Origin: an uncultured Sphingomonadaceae bacterium
GTDB lineage: Bacteria; Pseudomonadota; Alphaproteobacteria; Sphingomonadales; Sphingomonadaceae
Assembly (NCBI GenBank): GCA_947504025.1
Contig: CANNFX010000002.1
Span: 558,001 to 622,000, forward strand
Direction of reading: 5' to 3'
Length of the DNA stretch: 64,000 nt
The position numbers and the translations under genes were made by a program. Below, one piece after another: positions 36,330-44,482 of the stretch. The notes beneath the pieces were generated by a model. The model had not been told where the DNA came from. It did no database searches and saw only the letters and a list, made by a program, of their open reading frames with translations. Positions within the stretch are counted from its first letter, which is position 1. Every line of letters starts with the position of its first letter.

Positions 36330-36795
36330 AGGCGTGCTGATTGACAATATCGTGTTTGAAAAGATGGAGCGGAGTTCGAGAAGATTTTCTCCGCTCGAAG
36401 CGGGTGGGCTTATGCTCGGCTATCGGAAAGACGGCTTTCTTCATGCGATAGATGTCACCCTTCCTGGTGCTTGGGATAGGCATTCGCGCTCGGCATTTCA
36501 CAGGTCTGTAAAAGCACATCGTCTGCGCGCGCTTCGCTTGTGGCGTAAATCGGGCGGTTTGGTCGATTGGCTTGGAGAATGGCATAGCCATCCGGGATTT
36601 GCCCTCAATCCGTCAGGAACTGATCACCGCAATTGGTCCCGCATAGCAAAGCATAGAAAGGCTCCAATGCTTTTTCCGATTGTGGATGGTCAACGAGCCG
36701 AGCTCTATCTAAAATTGTCCCATAAAACAGCGCCGCACTCTCTAATTGAGACAGATAACGATAGAGGCGGACGCTTTTACAGCATCAATGTTTAG
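36322..36795 (+). CDS. cap3: CBASS JAMM-family deconjugase (Cap3)
   Basis: A 157-residue zinc isopeptidase that removes the conjugated CD-NTase. The JAMM metal site is complete: E26, H88 and H90 in EWHSHP, with S98 and D101 in PSGTD. The ATG at 36322 overlaps the cap2 3' end; a longer frame beginning at 36100 lies inside cap2 and is rejected. It ends eight bases before the end of the convergent copper gene. Confidence 0.92.
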   Translation: MIEGVLIDNIVFEKMERSSRRFSPLEAGGLMLGYRKDGFLHAIDVTLPGAWDRHSRSAFHRSVKAHRLRALRLWRKSGGLVDWLGEWHSHPGFALNPSGTDHRNWSRIAKHRKAPMLFPIVDGQRAELYLKLSHKTAPHSLIETDNDRGGRFYSINV

Positions 36796-36802
36796 TTACA
36801 GA

Positions 36803-37294
36803 TCAGTGCTGCGCAAAAACGCTTGTTGTGCCGTCGCGCTCAATCGCGAACACCGAATAGGGTTGCGTCTGACCACCTGCCTCCATGCCTGGTGATCCTA
36901 GCGGCATGCCGGGAACCGTCAGGCCGACAATATCGGGACGTTCATCAAGCAATCGCTTGATATCTTCTGCCGGAATGTGACCTTCTATTGCATAGCCTGC
37001 GACCTCTCCTGTGTGACAGGATCGCATATTATCCGGCACGCCTAAGCGGCTGGCAACAGGTGTTGTGCTTTGAACGTCAACAGCTTGAACCTCGAAACCG
37101 TTTGCTCGCAAATGATCGATCCATGCGTTGCAGCAACCACAAGTCGGCGTTTTGTGGACCGTGATGAGCGGCAGTTCAGACACCGCTTCGGCGGTGGCTT
37201 GTGCTTCTTGGGTTTGCGTGTTTTCTTCCGTGCAAGCCGATAGGCTGGCAGGAGCTATGAGAAGTAGAAGGGATGCGAAAAGTCGAAAGGTCAT
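36803..37294 (-). CDS. DUF411 periplasmic metal-binding lipoprotein
   Basis: A 163-residue exported protein with a lipobox (ASLSACTE, cysteine near 21). The DUF411 core has the TPTCGCC cysteine cluster (around residues 49-55), MRSCHTGEVAGYAIEGHIP, and a GLTVPGMPLGSPGME methionine-rich loop; these are expected to bind copper. It is the last gene of the csoR-copA-copB operon and probably scavenges or delivers periplasmic copper. Confidence 0.88.
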   Translation of the reverse strand: MTFRLFASLLLLIAPASLSACTEENTQTQEAQATAEAVSELPLITVHKTPTCGCCNAWIDHLRANGFEVQAVDVQSTTPVASRLGVPDNMRSCHTGEVAGYAIEGHIPAEDIKRLLDERPDIVGLTVPGMPLGSPGMEAGGQTQPYSVFAIERDGTTSVFAQH

Positions 37295-37737
37295 AAGAGG
37301 CCTCCGGGCGTGTTAGAGAGCCAAATCACTGTCAGGGCCAGAGCGATGATCCAGTCGAAAACGGCACAAAGTGAGGGATACCAGTGTGGCAATTGGGTTG
37401 AGATATGACGGTGATGGGCGAAATCCCATAGCCCATGCGCCGCAAACAAAATGGGAATAACCCATTTGAAAAAGAATAGTCCAACAACCGCGCCTGCGAA
37501 GAACAGAAGCGCGACCGCACATTCGAGGATAATGATGCGTAAGCGGCCGTCATTCAGAGCGAAGCCGGCATAGACGCCTGCAATCAAACTGAGCATGAGA
37601 GCTGCGAAAGCGACCGATTGATCTGCTGAGAGCATGAAGTGGATTGGCAAGCTGAGCAATGCCAGTCCGCCCGCCCAGAGCATCACCTGATGGCGGCTGG
37701 TTGGCGATAGGGTCTGAGCGTTATCGGGTGTGCTCAT
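37291..37737 (-). CDS. Small multi-pass membrane protein of the copper operon
   Basis: A hydrophobic protein (148 residues from the ATG at 37737; 152 from 37749) with about five membrane helices and a conserved-looking AHGLWDFAHHRH segment that could bind metal. The later start lies two bases after the copB stop and is preferred, although the earlier one would overlap copB. Resembles DUF6010-type proteins found beside copper genes; that family name is from memory. The stop overlaps the DUF411 start by four bases. Confidence 0.7.
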   Translation of the reverse strand: MSTPDNAQTLSPTSRHQVMLWAGGLALLSLPIHFMLSADQSVAFAALMLSLIAGVYAGFALNDGRLRIIILECAVALLFFAGAVVGLFFFKWVIPILFAAHGLWDFAHHRHISTQLPHWYPSLCAVFDWIIALALTVIWLSNTPGGLL

Positions 37738-37739
37738 GG

Positions 37740-38861
37740 CTAGAACCACAACTTTACGCCTGCGACGAAGACGGTCCTATCGGGATCTTCGCCTGCGGCT
37801 CTTGTAATGTCGCGTGTGTTGCCAAGGTCGGCCTGATATTCGACACCGATATAGGGAGCGAATTCAGGCACAAATTCGTAGCGCAAACGCAGCCCTGCAT
37901 CGAGACTTGTGAACCCGTCACCGATTCCGAGTTCAGGTATGTCTTGGGCTGACATATTGAGCTCGACACGTGGCTGCAAAATCAGCTGCTGCGTGATGCG
38001 TTGATCGTATTCAGCTTCTGCACGGGCTGTGAAATCGCCTTCATCAGAAAGGAAGCCTGCGACATCGACTTCGAACAGGTAAGGCGCGAGCCCCAAAACC
38101 CCAACGGCCAAATGCGCCGTGTCGGGATCATTCGGTCTGTAGTCATATCGAACGCCTGTCTGGAAATCGAACCAAGGACCAATCGCGCGGCTCCAAAGAG
38201 CCTGCACTTCGGCGTCATCCAGCGAGCCCTCGAATTCGCCTTCGCCTTCGGTTTTGATCCAGAGTTTGTTCAAATCGCCACCGACCCACGCATTGGCTTC
38301 CCAAACGTAGGCATCAGCGCCTTCACCTGATTGCAATTCCAATCGGTCGATACTGATAAGCGAATTTATCGCACCGCCTTGTTCGCGGCGAAGTTGTTCA
38401 CGCGATGCTGCCATTTCAGAGCCTGAAAATATGCCATCGGCAGCATGTTCGGGGCCTGAAAATGCTTCGGGAGGCGGGCCTGATTGCGGAGGGGCCATCG
38501 CGTCTATGTCGCCCATATCATGCCCCGCATGAGGATCGGCGGGATCGCTGTCTTCTGCTTGCATGTCGCCCATATCGTGACCGGCGTGAGGGTCGGGTTC
38601 GGTTGTGCCTCGCTCTTGCATATCACTCATATCGTGGCCTGCATGGGGATCAGGAGAGGTCTGGGCGTCATCCGACATATCGCCCATGTCGTGGCCTGCA
38701 TGGGGATCGGCCTCTTCACTAGGCATGTCGTGGCCTGCATGTGGGTCTTCGTCCTGTGCGTCTTGAGCAGGCGCTTCCATCCCATGTGCGGAGTGGTCCA
38801 TTTGCTGTGCAGCCACAGGCAAGGGGAGTGCTAGTGCAGCAACAATGAGGGCTGTTCTCAT
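37740..38861 (-). CDS. copB: Copper resistance outer-membrane protein CopB
   Basis: A 373-residue protein with a signal peptide (first 18 residues). The N-terminal region (about 20-120) holds five copies of DPHAGHDM separated by acidic spacers, a histidine- and methionine-rich copper-binding array. The C-terminal 220 residues form the CopB beta-barrel, ending in a typical outer-membrane terminal phenylalanine (VKLWF). It overlaps the end of copA by four bases. It works with CopA to sequester or export periplasmic copper. Confidence 0.93.
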   Translation of the reverse strand: MRTALIVAALALPLPVAAQQMDHSAHGMEAPAQDAQDEDPHAGHDMPSEEADPHAGHDMGDMSDDAQTSPDPHAGHDMSDMQERGTTEPDPHAGHDMGDMQAEDSDPADPHAGHDMGDIDAMAPPQSGPPPEAFSGPEHAADGIFSGSEMAASREQLRREQGGAINSLISIDRLELQSGEGADAYVWEANAWVGGDLNKLWIKTEGEGEFEGSLDDAEVQALWSRAIGPWFDFQTGVRYDYRPNDPDTAHLAVGVLGLAPYLFEVDVAGFLSDEGDFTARAEAEYDQRITQQLILQPRVELNMSAQDIPELGIGDGFTSLDAGLRLRYEFVPEFAPYIGVEYQADLGNTRDITRAAGEDPDRTVFVAGVKLWF

Positions 38862-40621
38862 GTCGGCTCACCATCCATCGGGCGGACTTTCACGACATTG
38901 AACATGCCCGCATGCATGTGCATCAAAAGGTGGCAGTGGAACGCCCAATCACCAGGGGCATCGGCGGTGAAATCGAACTTCACATAGCCTCCTGGCAAGA
39001 CATTCACTGTATGCTTTCTCGGCTGATGACCGCCTTGTCCGTTCACAATTTCAAAGAAGTGTCCGTGCAGGTGGATCGGGTGCGTCATCATGGTGTTGTT
39101 CACGAGCTTGACCCGCACTCGCTCGTCTCGCGCAAAACGGATTGGCTCGACGATTTCCGCAAAACGGCGCCCGTCAAGCGACCACATATAGCGTTCCATA
39201 TTACCCGTCAGATGGATGACTAATTCACGGCTTGGGCTGCGTGGATCGGGATTGGGATCGAGCGAACGGAGCTGCGTATAAGTCAGAACACGGTGCGGAA
39301 CGTTTTCGAGGCCGAGACCGCGATCACCCGTTCGGTCGGCAGGATTGGGCGCAATCATATCGACACCCGGATTGACGTCGATACCGGGCGCATTTTCTGG
39401 ATCACGCATGCTCATGTCGCCATGATCCATGCTGCCGTGGCCCATGCCTGAATGATCTTCGCCATCGCTCATGCCAGCCATGCCGCCCATACCCATGTCG
39501 CGCATGGTCAAAGTTGGGCGTTCACGAAGTGCAGGGACGGGTGCCTCCATTCCAAGGCGCGGTGCAAGCGTTGCGCGGGCTAGTCCTGAACGATCAATAC
39601 TCTCCGCAACGAAGGTATAAGCGCGGTTTTCGGGAGGAGTAACCACTACGTCGTAGGTTTCAGCCACGCCAATCTGGAATTCGTCCGTATCGACAGGCTG
39701 GACGTTCTCTCCATCGGCATTGACGACAGACATAGGGAGGCCCGGAATGCGGATATTGAATATGCTCATGGCCGAGGCATTGATAATGCGAAGACGCACG
39801 CGCTCACCCGGTTCAAACAGCCCTGTCCAATTCTCATTCGGTCCGTGGCCGTTGATGAGATAGGTGTACGTGGCACCCGTCACATCCGCGATGTCAGACG
39901 GCATCATGCGCATACCAGCCCAGCGAAGACGCTCTTCAAACTCTTGACCTTCGCCTGCCAGCAGACCCGCTAAGGTCTGTTGCTGACGATTGAAATAATC
40001 GGGAGATTGCTTGAGCGTCCGCATAATCTCATGCGGGTGCATGAAGCTCCAATCCGAAAGCACGATGATGTGCTCGCGGTCATAATGAACAGGGTCAGCT
40101 CCCGCAGGATCGACGACGATTGGGCCATAATGTCCCATTGCTTCCTGCAAGCCGGAGTGGCTGTGATACCAATATGTACCCGATTGTATGATCGGGAATT
40201 CATAGACGAATGTTTCGTGCGGCTTGATGCCTGGAAAACTGACGCCTGGAACACCGTCCATCTGGAAGGGTAAAAGAAGGCCGTGCCAGTGGATGGACGT
40301 GTCTTCGTCAAGATGGTTGGTAACGGCCAGTCTGACATTTTGGCCTTCGCGTAGGCGAATGAGCGGGGCGGGAAGCGAGCCGTTTACGGTGACGGCATGG
40401 CCGGTGCGATTGCCGATCGAGAAAGAAGAGTTCGCAATTGAAAGCGCGATATCTTCGCCAGTTAGGGTTGCGCCCGTTTTTGTTGCAGGTGAATGGGCAA
40501 GGCCGCGAGGCGACGCCCAAGCGGGCATCATCGATTGGAATGCGAACATACCGCCAACGGCTAATGAGCCTTTAAGCAAATTTCTGCGTGAGCGGTCGAT
40601 GGGAGAGGAGGTCAACTTCAT
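38858..40621 (-). CDS. copA: Periplasmic multicopper oxidase CopA
   Basis: A 587-residue cupredoxin oxidase that oxidises Cu(I). It has a Tat signal (SRRNLLKG near residues 11-18). Type 1-3 copper ligands are present in HWHG, WYHSHSG, HPIHLHGHFF and HCHLLMHMHAGM. A methionine- and histidine-rich insert (about 378-410, including GMGGMAGM and MDHGDM) is typical of copper-resistance CopA. It begins three bases after the csoR stop and is followed by copB. Confidence 0.95.
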   Translation of the reverse strand: MKLTSSPIDRSRRNLLKGSLAVGGMFAFQSMMPAWASPRGLAHSPATKTGATLTGEDIALSIANSSFSIGNRTGHAVTVNGSLPAPLIRLREGQNVRLAVTNHLDEDTSIHWHGLLLPFQMDGVPGVSFPGIKPHETFVYEFPIIQSGTYWYHSHSGLQEAMGHYGPIVVDPAGADPVHYDREHIIVLSDWSFMHPHEIMRTLKQSPDYFNRQQQTLAGLLAGEGQEFEERLRWAGMRMMPSDIADVTGATYTYLINGHGPNENWTGLFEPGERVRLRIINASAMSIFNIRIPGLPMSVVNADGENVQPVDTDEFQIGVAETYDVVVTPPENRAYTFVAESIDRSGLARATLAPRLGMEAPVPALRERPTLTMRDMGMGGMAGMSDGEDHSGMGHGSMDHGDMSMRDPENAPGIDVNPGVDMIAPNPADRTGDRGLGLENVPHRVLTYTQLRSLDPNPDPRSPSRELVIHLTGNMERYMWSLDGRRFAEIVEPIRFARDERVRVKLVNNTMMTHPIHLHGHFFEIVNGQGGHQPRKHTVNVLPGGYVKFDFTADAPGDWAFHCHLLMHMHAGMFNVVKVRPMDGEPT

Positions 40622-40623
40622 GC

Positions 40624-40896
40624 TTACCTGCCCATCTTTCCGAACAGTTCAACGAGCTCGGTGAATTTCTCACGCTGCGCCTCACGGTCGCCGCTGTCGA
40701 TTGCTTCGTTCACACAACATCCAGCATGGATCGAAAGCACTTTTTGCTTTGCTGACTTTAGAGCTGCTTCCATCGCCTGCATCTGTTGAAGGATGTCGAT
40801 GCAATAGCGCTCATCATCCATCATCTTAGCGATACCGCGCGCCTGACCTTCGATGCGCTTCATGCGGGCTATTTCTTTTTGGAACTTGTCGCTCAT
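40624..40896 (-). CDS. csoR: CsoR-family copper-sensing repressor
   Basis: A 90-residue all-helical DUF156 regulator. The Cu(I) ligand set is visible as Cys in RYCIDI, then His and Cys in SIHAGCC. The ATG at 40896 has a GAGGCGG box; a longer frame adds an untypical basic leader. As first gene of the csoR-copA-copB-membrane-DUF411 operon it should repress its own operon until Cu(I) binds. A likely operator lies 33-54 bases upstream. Confidence 0.9.
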   Translation of the reverse strand: MSDKFQKEIARMKRIEGQARGIAKMMDDERYCIDILQQMQAMEAALKSAKQKVLSIHAGCCVNEAIDSGDREAQREKFTELVELFGKMGR

Positions 40897-40928
40897 TGTG
40901 CGCCGCCTCTTTCTAGCCAATTGCAAAT

Positions 40929-40950
40929 ATACTCATGGGGGGTATAGTAT
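40929..40950. promoter_or_regulatory. Probable CsoR/RcnR-class operator between csoR and the glutaredoxin-fusion gene
   Basis: The site reads TACT, three bases, a run of six G, three bases, AGTA, flanked by A and T to give an ATACT/AGTAT dyad. CsoR/RcnR family operators have the TACT-G6-AGTA type. It lies between the divergent csoR and plus-strand redox gene and could control both. Confidence 0.72.
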
Positions 40951-41008
40951 AATGAAATGCAGCGTAGTTCAACAATTGACTCGAATTCAAGAGAGACGAG
41001 GACACAGG

Positions 41009-41761
41009 ATGGGACAAACTAAGAAAGCCACACTCTACCGCATGGTCATGGAGGATCATGTCTGTCCCTATGGTATCAAGTCGAAATACCTGCTCGAAAA
41101 GCAGGGTTTCGAGGTTGAAGATCATCATCTGGCAAGCCGCGAGGAAACCGATGCTTTCAAGGAGAAGCACGGTGTCGAGACGACCCCGCAAACCTTTATC
41201 GATGACAAGCGAATAGGGGGGTATGACGACCTTCGGGCGCACTTTGGCGACAAGCCCAAAGACAAGAATGAGACGACGTACCGTCCTGTCATCGCTCTTT
41301 TTGCAATAACCTTGCTGATGGCACTTATGGCTGCGTTTGTCGTCGAGGGAGAGTGGATTACGCTGCGCACCTTCGAATGGTTTATCGCCTTTTCAATGTG
41401 CGGGCTTGCCTATCTCAAGCTGCGCGATGTCGAGAGTTTCTCGACCATGTTTCTGAACTACGACCTGCTTGCCAAGAAATGGGTGCCATACGGATATGTC
41501 TATCCATATGGCGAGGGACTGGCAGGGCTTTTGATGATAGGCGGCATCTTGTCGTTTATCTCCATTCCGATTGCGTTATTTATTGGAACGATAGGAGCCG
41601 TCTCGGTCTTCAAGGCCGTTTACATCGACAAGCGGGAACTCAAATGTGCTTGCGTCGGTGGTGACAGTAATGTGCCGCTCGGTTTTATCTCGCTAACCGA
41701 GAACCTGATGATGATGGGTATGGGAATCTGGATGCTTGTTAAGCCGAGCATTCTTGGTTGA
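41009..41761 (+). CDS. Glutaredoxin-MauE/DoxX-type membrane fusion protein
   Basis: A 250-residue protein. The first 85 residues form a glutaredoxin-like domain, with a CPYG motif that has only one active-site cysteine (HVCPYGIKSKYL) and the TTPQTFIDDKRIGGYDDL glutathione-binding part. The C-terminal part has four membrane helices of the MauE/DoxX type, with a late KCACVGG cysteine pair. It is divergent from csoR and shares its operator region, so it is likely copper-responsive. A role in thiol or copper redox is inferred. The ATG at 41009 follows a GACGAGGACACAGG leader. Confidence 0.82.
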   Translation: MGQTKKATLYRMVMEDHVCPYGIKSKYLLEKQGFEVEDHHLASREETDAFKEKHGVETTPQTFIDDKRIGGYDDLRAHFGDKPKDKNETTYRPVIALFAITLLMALMAAFVVEGEWITLRTFEWFIAFSMCGLAYLKLRDVESFSTMFLNYDLLAKKWVPYGYVYPYGEGLAGLLMIGGILSFISIPIALFIGTIGAVSVFKAVYIDKRELKCACVGGDSNVPLGFISLTENLMMMGMGIWMLVKPSILG

Positions 41762-41772
41762 ACGCGGTGCGC

Positions 41773-41940
41773 TTACTTTAATTGCAGAACCCGCCTAACG
41801 GCTGCGATCCTGTCACAAACCGTGTTGAGCTCGGCTGCATCCGAGGCCGCGTTGAACCTCCCTTGAAGGTCAGCGAGCAATGATAGAAGTTCTTGTCGCG
41901 ATAGTTTCGCCAGCGATGCGGTGTTGAATGTGTCGTTCAT
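41773..41940 (-). CDS. Small helical protein (55 residues)
   Basis: This ORF is too short for usual calling but has an excellent GGGGAGGAG ribosome-binding site eight bases before the ATG. The product is a plausible soluble helical protein (LAKLSRQELLSLLADLQGRF, ending RRVLQLK). It is convergent with the glutaredoxin-fusion gene, whose stop is 12 bases away. No family recognised. Confidence 0.6.
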   Translation of the reverse strand: MNDTFNTASLAKLSRQELLSLLADLQGRFNAASDAAELNTVCDRIAAVRRVLQLK

Positions 41941-42281
41941 GGCTTTCTCCTCCCCTTAGCCCCGCACTGGCGGGTCTGACTTGTTGGTGAGAGGAACAGC
42001 CCCAAGCTCCGTGCCGCCGTCATTCGCATGAAGCGCAACGTCAGTGAAGCAATCCGAGTTTCTTCGTGGATTTGATGGCCTGTAGGCAATGGAGATTGGG
42101 TAGCCGACTTGAACCCATCGACAAGTTTATCCGCTATGAGGGCAATGGCTGGAGCCAGACCCATATGAACCATTCACCCTAGTGATCGGAGTCTCGGAAC
42201 CGAGCGCTTTCAAGAACCTCACTTCGCAATGCGGACCTGTAGTGAGGCAGGAGCGAGACTGACCGGTAGTACATGACGGTC

Positions 42282-42330
42282 AACGGTCTGCCCGCACCAC
42301 TTTGCATCAATGCAAACCGTGTTGTCCGTT
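42282..42330 (+). ncRNA. Two-stem leader element, copy 2 of 3
   Basis: The outer stem is AACGG (42282-42286) with CCGTT (42326-42330). The internal loop is GCCCGCACCA (42290-42299) opposite CCGTGTTG (42317-42324). The inner stem is TTTGCA/TGCAAA with a TCAA loop. Stem sequences differ from copies 1 and 3 while the loop strands are conserved. It ends 90 bases before the start at 42421. The rest of the 41941-42420 gap holds nothing else I can support. Confidence 0.75.
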
Positions 42331-42420
42331 TCCTAGACCACAAGCCAAGTGACCATCACACAAACCCAACCGGCCTTCTTTCGCCCTGTTCACCAACAGG
42401 AGCGCAAAAGGAGGCTCAAA

Positions 42421-42729
42421 ATGAAAGACGACTATATCCGAGAAGAAATCACCTGGGACGGTATCACCATCGAAATCGGTTGGTCGCCCGAATACTTCTC
42501 AATCGGAGACAGCAAGACGATGGGGCATCTCGAAGTCCGCTCGATTGCGCCCGACCGCGAACCGCTGCCAGTAACCGAAACTGGTTATCGCTCGCACTGG
42601 ATGACGCCGGAAGAAATGAATGAGTATGGCGGGCCGCAAAACTTCGTCGAAGCCTGGATCGACCACGAGGCGCAAACGCCTGCATGGATGGAGGCCAAAA
42701 CAAAGCGTGCGCAATTGGAGTTGTTCTAG
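42421..42729 (+). CDS. Small acidic mobile-element protein, unknown function
   Basis: A 102-residue soluble acidic protein (begins MKDDYIREEITWDGITIEIG; ends in RAQLELF). It has no catalytic motif and no membrane segment. The ATG has an AAAAGGAGG box that belongs to the leader block shared with ardA. It follows copy 2 of the two-stem element. By analogy with ardA it may be an early-expressed anti-defence or transfer-associated protein, but its sequence says nothing specific. Confidence 0.68.
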   Translation: MKDDYIREEITWDGITIEIGWSPEYFSIGDSKTMGHLEVRSIAPDREPLPVTETGYRSHWMTPEEMNEYGGPQNFVEAWIDHEAQTPAWMEAKTKRAQLELF

Positions 42730-42849
42730 TTACCCACCGATCCCAAATTGCTTCGAAGCGAACTGGCCTGCTTTTCGCTTCAGGCAAGGGGAGGTCAAGG
42801 ACTGGCCAGATGGCAGTTGTATTCCGAAAACAAACAGCGACAATATTGT

Positions 42850-43302
42850 TTATAAGGGCTTGATGCGTTCGTGGTCTTTTGAAGAACACTCGGTATGGTC
42901 ATTGATCGAGGCCATCACTTGACAGCTTGCGACCTTGCCGCCCTCACAGCTTGTGACCATCCGTTCTAATTCGCGTTCCAATGCCGCCAGTTGGCCGAGC
43001 CGTTTACGCACAGCTCCAAGCTGATTTTGGGCGATTTTGTTGACCACCGCACAGTCGCTGCTCGGATGAGTTTGCAGTTCGATTAGCGTTCGAATGTCGT
43101 CCATCGGGAAACCAAGCTCTCTGGCGTGCCGAATGAAAGACAGCCGCTCGACATCAAGGCTGCCATAGAGCCTCTGTCCGCTTTCACTGCGGTCAGGCGT
43201 GCCCATCAGACCCACACTTTCGTAATATCGAATAGTCGTGATCTTCACGTTTGCAGCTTTGGAAAGCCTGCCGATGGTCATGGGTTTCATAATAATGCTC
43301 AT
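42850..43302 (-). CDS. MerR-family metal-responsive regulator
   Basis: A 150-residue regulator. The winged-helix MerR domain is at the N-terminus (IGRLSKAANVKITTIRYYES). A dimerisation helix follows, and the C-terminal part has cysteines (SDCAVV, VTSCEGG, ASCQVM, TECSSKDHE) suitable for a soft metal such as Zn, Cd or Pb. It is divergent from the CDF exporter gene, with a MerR-type promoter between. Metal specificity cannot be decided by eye. Confidence 0.88.
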   Translation of the reverse strand: MSIIMKPMTIGRLSKAANVKITTIRYYESVGLMGTPDRSESGQRLYGSLDVERLSFIRHARELGFPMDDIRTLIELQTHPSSDCAVVNKIAQNQLGAVRKRLGQLAALERELERMVTSCEGGKVASCQVMASINDHTECSSKDHERIKPL

Positions 43303-43309
43303 TTTCTGC

Positions 43310-43340
43310 TTGCCTCTACAGTCGCTGTAGACTGTATCAC
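43310..43340 (+). promoter_or_regulatory. MerR-type promoter and operator of the CDF exporter operon
   Basis: A -35-like TTGCCT (43310-43315) and -10-like TATCAC (43335-43340) are separated by 19 bases. The long spacer contains the perfect dyad CTACAG-TCG-CTGTAG (43316-43330). The overlong spacer with a centred dyad is the hallmark of MerR-activated promoters. Confidence 0.8.
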
Positions 43341-43376
43341 ACTATTTATTGGTATCGAAAGCGAAAGGGAAAAGCG

Positions 43377-44021
43377 GTGTCAGGTTGTTGTGAAGACAAG
43401 GTTTTTGATGGCATTTCGCCCGGATATAAGAGAGCTTTGCTGGCAGTCATTGCCATCAATGCGACGATGTTTGTGGTGGAAATGTGGGCAGGATTAACGT
43501 CTGGTTCTCAGGCGTTGAAGGCTGACGCACTCGATTTTGCCGGCGATACTGCAACCTACACGTTGAGCTTACTCGTTATCGGCGCCTCAATCCGCACAAG
43601 AGCAATAACCTCGCTTATCAAGAGCGCATCGCTTGCAGCAATTGCTCTGGCCATTTTGATAACGACGCTCTTGCGGTTCATGGAAGGGGGTGCGCCCGAA
43701 GCCCAGACCATGAGTTTGATTGCTCTGCTGGCGCTGGCGGCAAATGTCACGAGCGTATTTATTCTTCTCAAATGGCGGGACGGGGACAGCAATGTCCGTT
43801 CGGTATGGCTGTGCTCGCGTAATGACGCCATCGGGAATGTTGCCGTTATCTTGGCAGGAATCTTGGTTGCAGTAACGGCTAGCCCGCTTCCAGACCTGAT
43901 AGTCGCATTATTGCTCGCCGGAATTTTCCTACGGTCTTCCTTTGCAATCACCGTTCAAGCCATATCCGAACTGAGGACAGAGCGAAGCTGTGAGATCAAA
44001 CCCGAAAGCACAAATCAATGA
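43377..44021 (+). CDS. Cation diffusion facilitator-type metal exporter
   Basis: A 214-residue inner-membrane exporter with about five to six helices. Metal-site regions are ALKADALDFAGD (helix 2) and CSRNDAIGN (helix 5), corresponding to the paired aspartate/histidine sites of CDF transporters. It lacks the usual long C-terminal cytoplasmic domain, so it is a short form. The GTG start has an AAGGGA box and lies downstream of the MerR-type promoter. It leads an operon with two methyltransferase-like genes and a DUF4345-like gene. Confidence 0.83.
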   Translation: MSGCCEDKVFDGISPGYKRALLAVIAINATMFVVEMWAGLTSGSQALKADALDFAGDTATYTLSLLVIGASIRTRAITSLIKSASLAAIALAILITTLLRFMEGGAPEAQTMSLIALLALAANVTSVFILLKWRDGDSNVRSVWLCSRNDAIGNVAVILAGILVAVTASPLPDLIVALLLAGIFLRSSFAITVQAISELRTERSCEIKPESTNQ

Positions 44022-44470
44022 AGCTCTATTTCCCGCCGCTCGCTCAGTGCATTGTGTACGGCTTACTCGGTTATCTCGCGAGTAGGGCGATGCCATCCTT
44101 GGAATATGCGGCGAGCATCGCCGTCTGGATAGCCCTTGTCATGTTTGCGCTAGGCGCAATCATTCTTTTTCAAGCAGTGCGGTTGTTTGGAAAAGCGGAG
44201 ACAACGGTCAATCCAATCGAGCCAGAAAAGGCTGAGCGACTGGTAACATCCGGCCTGTATCGGTTTACCCGAAACCCAATGTATCTCGGCATGCTGCTCG
44301 TGTTGGTGGGCGGCGCACTGTATATGCAGAACATCGCGGCTTTATTGGGGCCGCTGGCCTATATGCTTTCCATGACATTCCTTCAGATCAAGCCTGAAGA
44401 GCGCGTGCTGAGCGCAAAATTTGGCAAGCCTTTTGAGGATTATTGTCAACGCACCCGCCGCTGGTTTTAA
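44018..44470 (+). CDS. Isoprenylcysteine methyltransferase-like membrane protein (CzcN-like), first copy
   Basis: A 150-residue protein with three or four membrane helices and the signature SGLYRFTRNPMYLGM, followed by EERVLSAKFGKPFEDYC, which is the SAM-binding region of the ICMT/PEMT fold. CzcN, encoded in heavy-metal resistance clusters of Cupriavidus, belongs to this group. It overlaps the CDF gene by four bases. Its role in metal resistance is inferred from context. Confidence 0.83.
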   Translation: MKLYFPPLAQCIVYGLLGYLASRAMPSLEYAASIAVWIALVMFALGAIILFQAVRLFGKAETTVNPIEPEKAERLVTSGLYRFTRNPMYLGMLLVLVGGALYMQNIAALLGPLAYMLSMTFLQIKPEERVLSAKFGKPFEDYCQRTRRWF

Positions 44471-44482
44471 GGATGTTTACCG

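Noticed and set aside
41815-41855. CCGTGTTGAGCT resembling the 3' half of the two-stem leader element
   Set aside because: There is no GCCCGCACCA partner strand or flanking stems, and it falls within the small gene at 41773-41940.
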